Shown here piece by piece: positions 5,093 through 8,553 of a stretch of 8,553 nt of DNA. Origin of the DNA: Acidobacteriaceae bacterium. GTDB taxonomy: Bacteria > Acidobacteriota > Terriglobia > Terriglobales > Acidobacteriaceae. The translations under genes were made by a program, and so were the position numbers. The stretch's first letter is position 1, and each line of letters starts with the position of its first letter. The stretch is taken from positions 1 to 8,553 of the forward strand of contig JAOAPG010000010.1 of the NCBI GenBank assembly GCA_025462785.1. The letters run 5' to 3'. The notes under the pieces were generated by a model. The model was given only the letters and a program-made list of their open reading frames with translations, had not been told where the DNA came from and ran no database searches.

Positions 5093-7507
5093 CTATTGGT
5101 GAGCGGAGGGAAGGTCCACAGAAGACGGCAATGGCGCAATCGTCTGCGATTCAGTTCCTACCGGAGCCGTAATGTCGGGCAGAGGCTGCTCCAGCGCAAT
5201 CGACAACACCTGATCCATCGTATCGACGAAATGCAGCTTCATGACATTGCGCAGATTTTCTGGCAATTCCGACAGATCTTTCTGGTTGTCCTGCGGCAGG
5301 ATCGCTTCAAACAAGCCTGCGCGATGCGCTGCCAGCAGCTTCTCCTTCAATCCGCCGATCGGAAGGACCTTGCCTCGCAACGTAATTTCACCAGTCATAG
5401 CAATATCGCGCCGCACCGGGATCTTGCTTAGAGCACTCGCAAGAGCGGTCGCAATGGTGATGCCTGCGGATGGACCATCTTTCGGAATAGCGCCTTCCGG
5501 CACATGCACATGGATGTCAAAGTTGCGGTAGAAGTCGCGCGGCAAGCCTAAGCGGGCAGCTCGCGAACGGATGTAAGACATCGCAGCTTGCGCTGACTCT
5601 TGCATAACGTCGCCGAGTTTGCCGGTTAGCGTTAGCTTGCCTTTGCCTTCAACTACCGTGGCTTCGGTGCTCAGAATCGAGCCGCCGACTTCCGTCCATG
5701 CAAGACCAGTCACTAAGCCGACTTCGCTCTTCTCGTGGGCTAGCGTATCGCGGTATTTGGTTACTCCGAGGAAATCGGCAATGTTTTCTGCCGTGACCAC
5801 GATGTTGTACTTCTCGCCTTCCTTCACTACCTTGCGAGCAACTTTGCGGCAGACGTTACCGATCTCGCGTTCGAGATTGCGGACGCCGGCTTCGCGAGTG
5901 TAGGAACGGATCAGCGCGGCAAGCGCATCGTCGGAAAATTCGATGTTCTTGTTCGTCAATCCCGCCTGCGCCATCTGCTTTTTGACCAGGAACTGCTTAG
6001 CGATCTCGATTTTTTCCTGCTCCGTGTAACCATGCAGCCGCAGCACTTCCATCCTGTCTTGCAAAGCAGCGGGAATGGTGTGCATCACGTTGGCGGTCGC
6101 TACAAAGAATACTTGGGACAAATCGTATTCAACGTCGAGGTAGTGGTCCTGGAACATGAAATTCTGTTCCGGATCGAGCACCTCGAGCAGAGCGGCAGAC
6201 GGATCGCCGCGGAAATCCATCGCCATCTTGTCAACTTCATCCAGCATGAAGACCGGGTTTTTCGTTCCCGCCTTCTTCATCATCTGAATAATCTGACCGG
6301 GAAGGGCTCCGATATAGGTGCGTCGATGACCGCGCACTTCAGCTTCATCACGCACGCCGCCTAAGGACATACGAACGAACTTCCGGCCCGTAGCCTTCGC
6401 GATCGACATTCCCAGAGATGTTTTTCCGACTCCGGGAGGCCCGACGAAGCAAAGAATTGAGCCTTTAGGATTCTTGACCAGCTGACGCACGGCCAAGAAT
6501 TCAAGGATGCGCTCTTTGATCTTTTCCAGCCCGTAGTGATCTTCGTTAAGAACCTTCTCCGCACGGCTGATATTGCGAATTTCCTTCGAGCGCTTCTTCC
6601 ATGGAACCGCCAGCAGCCAGTCGAGATAATTGCGCGAAACCGTAGACTCGGCGGACATCGGTGGCATGGCCTCAAGCTTTTTCAGCTCTTGTATGGCCTT
6701 GTCCTTCACTTCCTTGGGCATGCCTGCCGCTTCGATCTTCTTCTTTAGTTCGTCGAACTCGCTCTTTTCGCCGCGGCCCAGTTCCTTCTGGATGGCCTTG
6801 ATCTTCTCGTTGAGGTAATACTCTTTTTGCGCCCGCTCCATCTGCCGCTTCACTCGCGACTGGATGGTACGATCCATGTTCAGCTTTTCGATTTCGATAT
6901 CAAGCACATCGCCGATACGGCCAAGGCGTTCCGCCGGATCGAAAATCTCCAGCAGTTCCTGCTTCTCTTCAATCGAAAGTTGCAGATTAGCCGCGATGGT
7001 ATCCGTCAGCTTCGCCGGATCTTCCATCCGCACTGCCGCAATCATGGTCTCGTAGTTCAGGGACTGGCAGAGCTTGACGTACTGCTCGAACAATCCACTA
7101 ACGCGCTGCATTCCAGCATCGATTTGGGGATTCGCTTCGGCAGCGTAACGCGCGACGCGGACGGAAACCTGCATAAAGCCTTCTGCTTCCGTGATCTGCA
7201 GAATCTTGCCGCGTTCAATGCCTTCGACCAAAACCTTGATATTGCCATCCGGCAGCTTGAGGCTCTGCACGATGTTGACGATCGTGCCCACTTGATAGAT
7301 CTCGTTAGCTTTGGGCTCGTCCACGCTGGCGTCGTGCTGGGTTGCCAGGAATATTTTCTTGTCCGCTGCGAGCGCCTCTTCCAGCGCGTGCACGCTCGAT
7401 TCCCGGCCCACCACAAACGGCGTCATCATGTACGGGAAAATCACGACATCCCGGATGGGCATCATGGGCAGCTTCTTAGTTTCGAATTTTTCCTTGGATG
7501 TCGTCAC
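5093..7507 (-). CDS. lon: ATP-dependent protease La (Lon)
   Basis: Lon is a cytoplasmic hexameric AAA+ serine protease that unfolds and degrades damaged and short-lived regulatory proteins. Its 804 residues match the usual LonA length (780-820). Seen in order: the N-terminal substrate-recognition domain (LPMMPIRDVVIFPYMM, about 12-205), a charged helical linker (about 210-280), Walker A GPPGVGKTS (356-364), Walker B VFMLDEVDK (419-427), the pore region with HRRTYIG (394-400), and the protease domain with catalytic Ser680 in PKDGPSAG and Lys723 in GGLKEKLL. After the protease domain comes a tail of about 30 residues rich in Pro, Ser and Thr. The start is GTG 7507 with GGAG five bases upstream. 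It lies 98 bases downstream of clpX on the same strand with no terminator between them, so co-transcription is likely, and it ends at the terminator 5043-5072. Confidence 0.98.
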   Translation of the reverse strand: MTTSKEKFETKKLPMMPIRDVVIFPYMMTPFVVGRESSVHALEEALAADKKIFLATQHDASVDEPKANEIYQVGTIVNIVQSLKLPDGNIKVLVEGIERGKILQITEAEGFMQVSVRVARYAAEANPQIDAGMQRVSGLFEQYVKLCQSLNYETMIAAVRMEDPAKLTDTIAANLQLSIEEKQELLEIFDPAERLGRIGDVLDIEIEKLNMDRTIQSRVKRQMERAQKEYYLNEKIKAIQKELGRGEKSEFDELKKKIEAAGMPKEVKDKAIQELKKLEAMPPMSAESTVSRNYLDWLLAVPWKKRSKEIRNISRAEKVLNEDHYGLEKIKERILEFLAVRQLVKNPKGSILCFVGPPGVGKTSLGMSIAKATGRKFVRMSLGGVRDEAEVRGHRRTYIGALPGQIIQMMKKAGTKNPVFMLDEVDKMAMDFRGDPSAALLEVLDPEQNFMFQDHYLDVEYDLSQVFFVATANVMHTIPAALQDRMEVLRLHGYTEQEKIEIAKQFLVKKQMAQAGLTNKNIEFSDDALAALIRSYTREAGVRNLEREIGNVCRKVARKVVKEGEKYNIVVTAENIADFLGVTKYRDTLAHEKSEVGLVTGLAWTEVGGSILSTEATVVEGKGKLTLTGKLGDVMQESAQAAMSYIRSRAARLGLPRDFYRNFDIHVHVPEGAIPKDGPSAGITIATALASALSKIPVRRDIAMTGEITLRGKVLPIGGLKEKLLAAHRAGLFEAILPQDNQKDLSELPENLRNVMKLHFVDTMDQVLSIALEQPLPDITAPVGTESQTIAPLPSSVDLPSAHQ

Positions 7508-7516
7508 TGATTCTCC
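7507..7516 (-). promoter_or_regulatory. Ribosome binding site and GTG start of lon
   Basis: GGAGAA (7516-7511) precedes GTG (7507-7505), with five bases between GGAG and the start codon. This is near-ideal spacing and supports the non-ATG start. The next residues (TTSKEKFETKKLPMMPIRD) lead straight into the conserved Lon N-terminal domain. Confidence 0.85.
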
Positions 7517-7521
7517 AAAAA

Positions 7522-7560
7522 TAGCTTTTAGCTGCTAGCTTTTAGCTAGTAGCTTTGCCC
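7522..7560. repeat. 14-base tandem repeat in the lon leader
   Basis: TAGCTTTTAGCTGC (7522-7535) is followed by TAGCTTTTAGCTAG (7536-7549) and a partial third copy, TAGCTTTGCCC (7550-7560). Each unit is itself nearly palindromic; CTAGCT-TTT-AGCTAG (7535-7549) is a perfect 6-base-pair hairpin. On the lon transcript the copy nearest the gene is followed by a run of five U just before the ribosome binding site. Confidence 0.8.
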
Positions 7561-7577
7561 TTTTTTCTACGAACGTT

Positions 7578-7600
7578 CCTAAAGCCTAAAGCCCAGAGCC
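7578..7600. repeat. Degenerate 7-base tandem repeat between clpX and lon
   Basis: CCTAAAG occurs twice in tandem (7578-7584 and 7585-7591), followed by the related CCCAGAG (7592-7598) and CC. It starts 5 bases beyond the clpX stop codon. A short palindrome GAACGTTC (7571-7578) abuts it. No T-run makes it a terminator on the minus strand. Confidence 0.55.
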
Positions 7601-7605
7601 TGGCC

Positions 7606-8553
7606 CTATCCCGCCTTCTCCATCATCGCGAGCGAGACATTTCGCTTTTCAACCATCTCACGCGTGACTTCAAATTCCTTTACCTTCTTCTGGCTTGGCA
7701 GGTGATACATCAAGTCCAGCATCAACTCTTCCAGGATCATCCGCAACCCGCGCGCTCCAACTTTACGCGCCATCGCTTGTCGCGCAATCGCCCGCAGACC
7801 TTCTTCACTGAATTTAAGGCGTACGTTCTCGAACTCGAACAGCCGTTGATACTGCTTGATGATCGCGTTCTTTGGACGAGTAAGGATTTCCATCAATGCA
7901 GCTTCGTCGAGCTCTGCTAGGACCCCGACTACTGGCAAGCGGCCCACGAACTCCGGAATCAGCCCAAATTTGATGAGGTCTTCCGGTTGCACGTCGCTCA
8001 CGAGCTCGAAAGCTTTTTTACGGTTGAGAGCCGTGTCGTCCTGCTCCGCTCCCTCTTCGTCGGCCTTGAAGCCAAGCGATTTCTTGCCAGCGCGCCGGGC
8101 AATGATCTTGTCCATGCCAACGAAAGCGCCGCCGCAAATAAATAGAATGTTGGTCGTGTCGACTGGGGTGAATTCCTGATGGGGATGTTTCCGTCCACCT
8201 TGCGGCGGAACATTCGCGATCGTGCCTTCAAGAATCTTCAACAAAGCCTGTTGCACGCCTTCACCAGACACATCTCGGGTAATGGAGGGATTCTCGTCCT
8301 TCCGCCCGATCTTATCGATTTCATCTATATAGATAATGCCGGTCTGTGCACGCCCCACATCTCCATCCGCCGCTTGTAGCAGCTTCAGAATAATGTTCTC
8401 GACATCCTCTCCTACATACCCCGCTTCGGTCAGCGTGGTTGCGTCAACAATCGCGAACGGAACATCCAGCATGCGTGCCAGCGTTTGCGCCATCAGCGTC
8501 TTACCCGTACCCGTCGGGCCGATCAACATGATGTTCGACTTGGAGAGCTCGAT
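7606..8553 (-). CDS. clpX: ATP-dependent Clp protease ATP-binding subunit ClpX (N-terminus cut by window edge)
   Basis: ClpX is the AAA+ hexameric unfoldase that recognises tagged substrates and threads them into the ClpP peptidase. 315 residues are visible; the family is about 420, so roughly the first 105, including the Cys4 zinc-binding domain, lie beyond the right edge, and the frame is open to the last base. Seen (visible numbering): Walker A GPTGTGKT (12-19), pore loop GYVG (45-48), Walker B IIYIDE (73-78), the RKH pore loop (121-123), LGF (160-162) in the place of the IGF tripeptide that docks onto ClpP, the FGLIPEFVGRLP segment (about 196-207), and the sensor-2 region GARGLR near the C-terminus. 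An acidic stretch, DEEGAEQDD, follows the LGF loop. lon lies 98 bases downstream on the same strand. clpP and tig often precede clpX and may lie just outside the window. Confidence 0.97.
   Translation of the reverse strand: MELSKSNIMLIGPTGTGKTLMAQTLARMLDVPFAIVDATTLTEAGYVGEDVENIILKLLQAADGDVGRAQTGIIYIDEIDKIGRKDENPSITRDVSGEGVQQALLKILEGTIANVPPQGGRKHPHQEFTPVDTTNILFICGGAFVGMDKIIARRAGKKSLGFKADEEGAEQDDTALNRKKAFELVSDVQPEDLIKFGLIPEFVGRLPVVGVLAELDEAALMEILTRPKNAIIKQYQRLFEFENVRLKFSEEGLRAIARQAMARKVGARGLRMILEELMLDLMYHLPSQKKVKEFEVTREMVEKRNVSLAMMEKAG

Noticed and set aside
6827..7510. A 227-codon open frame antisense to the lon N-terminal region
   Set aside because: The His/Arg/Leu-rich sequence has no recognisable domain; it is a shadow of lon.
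7571..7605. Terminator between clpX and lon
   Set aside because: Only a 4-base-pair stem (CCAG/CTGG) and the palindrome GAACGTTC are present, with no T-run on the minus strand.

Overview
The window looks like chromosomal core sequence from a Gram-negative bacterium, most likely an Acidobacteriota (Terriglobia/Koribacter-like) soil organism. This rests on an outer-membrane TonB-dependent receptor that carries an N-terminal carboxypeptidase-regulatory-like domain, on the flavour of the EngB, Lon and ClpX proteins, on moderate G+C, and on short degenerate intergenic repeats. The phylum call is inference from protein style, not from a search.

Layout, left to right. Positions 1-782 (minus strand) hold most of a WbpP/TviC-like UDP-sugar 4-epimerase, cut at its C-terminus by the window edge. 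Positions 906-1517 (minus) hold the ribosome-assembly GTPase EngB (YihA/YsxC). A 334-base divergent intergenic region follows, with weak promoter candidates in both directions. A complete 943-residue TonB-dependent receptor lies at 1870-4701 (plus) and is followed by a strong hairpin at 4712-4766. A small two-helix membrane protein of unknown function is at 4799-5011 (minus), just behind a clean intrinsic terminator (5043-5072) that ends lon. Lon protease occupies 5093-7507 (minus, GTG start with a strong ribosome binding site). A 98-base gap with two kinds of short tandem repeat separates lon from clpX (7606-8553, minus), which is cut at its N-terminus by the right edge.

How the genes fit together. 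clpX and lon form a protein quality-control pair: ClpX unfolds substrates for ClpP (not in the window; probably beyond the right edge), while Lon unfolds and degrades on its own. The order clpX - lon - (interruption) - engB on one strand resembles the Firmicute order clpX-lonB-lonA-ysxC, as if an older block had been split by the small membrane gene and an oppositely oriented TonB receptor. The receptor has no SusD, TonB/ExbBD or enzyme neighbour here, so its substrate cannot be read from context. The epimerase would feed nucleotide sugars into surface polysaccharide synthesis.

I found no CRISPR array, tRNA, rRNA, insertion sequence, phage gene or defence system. The most interesting items are the interrupted clpX-lon-engB order, the unknown small membrane protein behind the lon terminator, the 14-base tandem repeat in the lon leader, and possible pairing of the receptor's Shine-Dalgarno sequence with its upstream leader.
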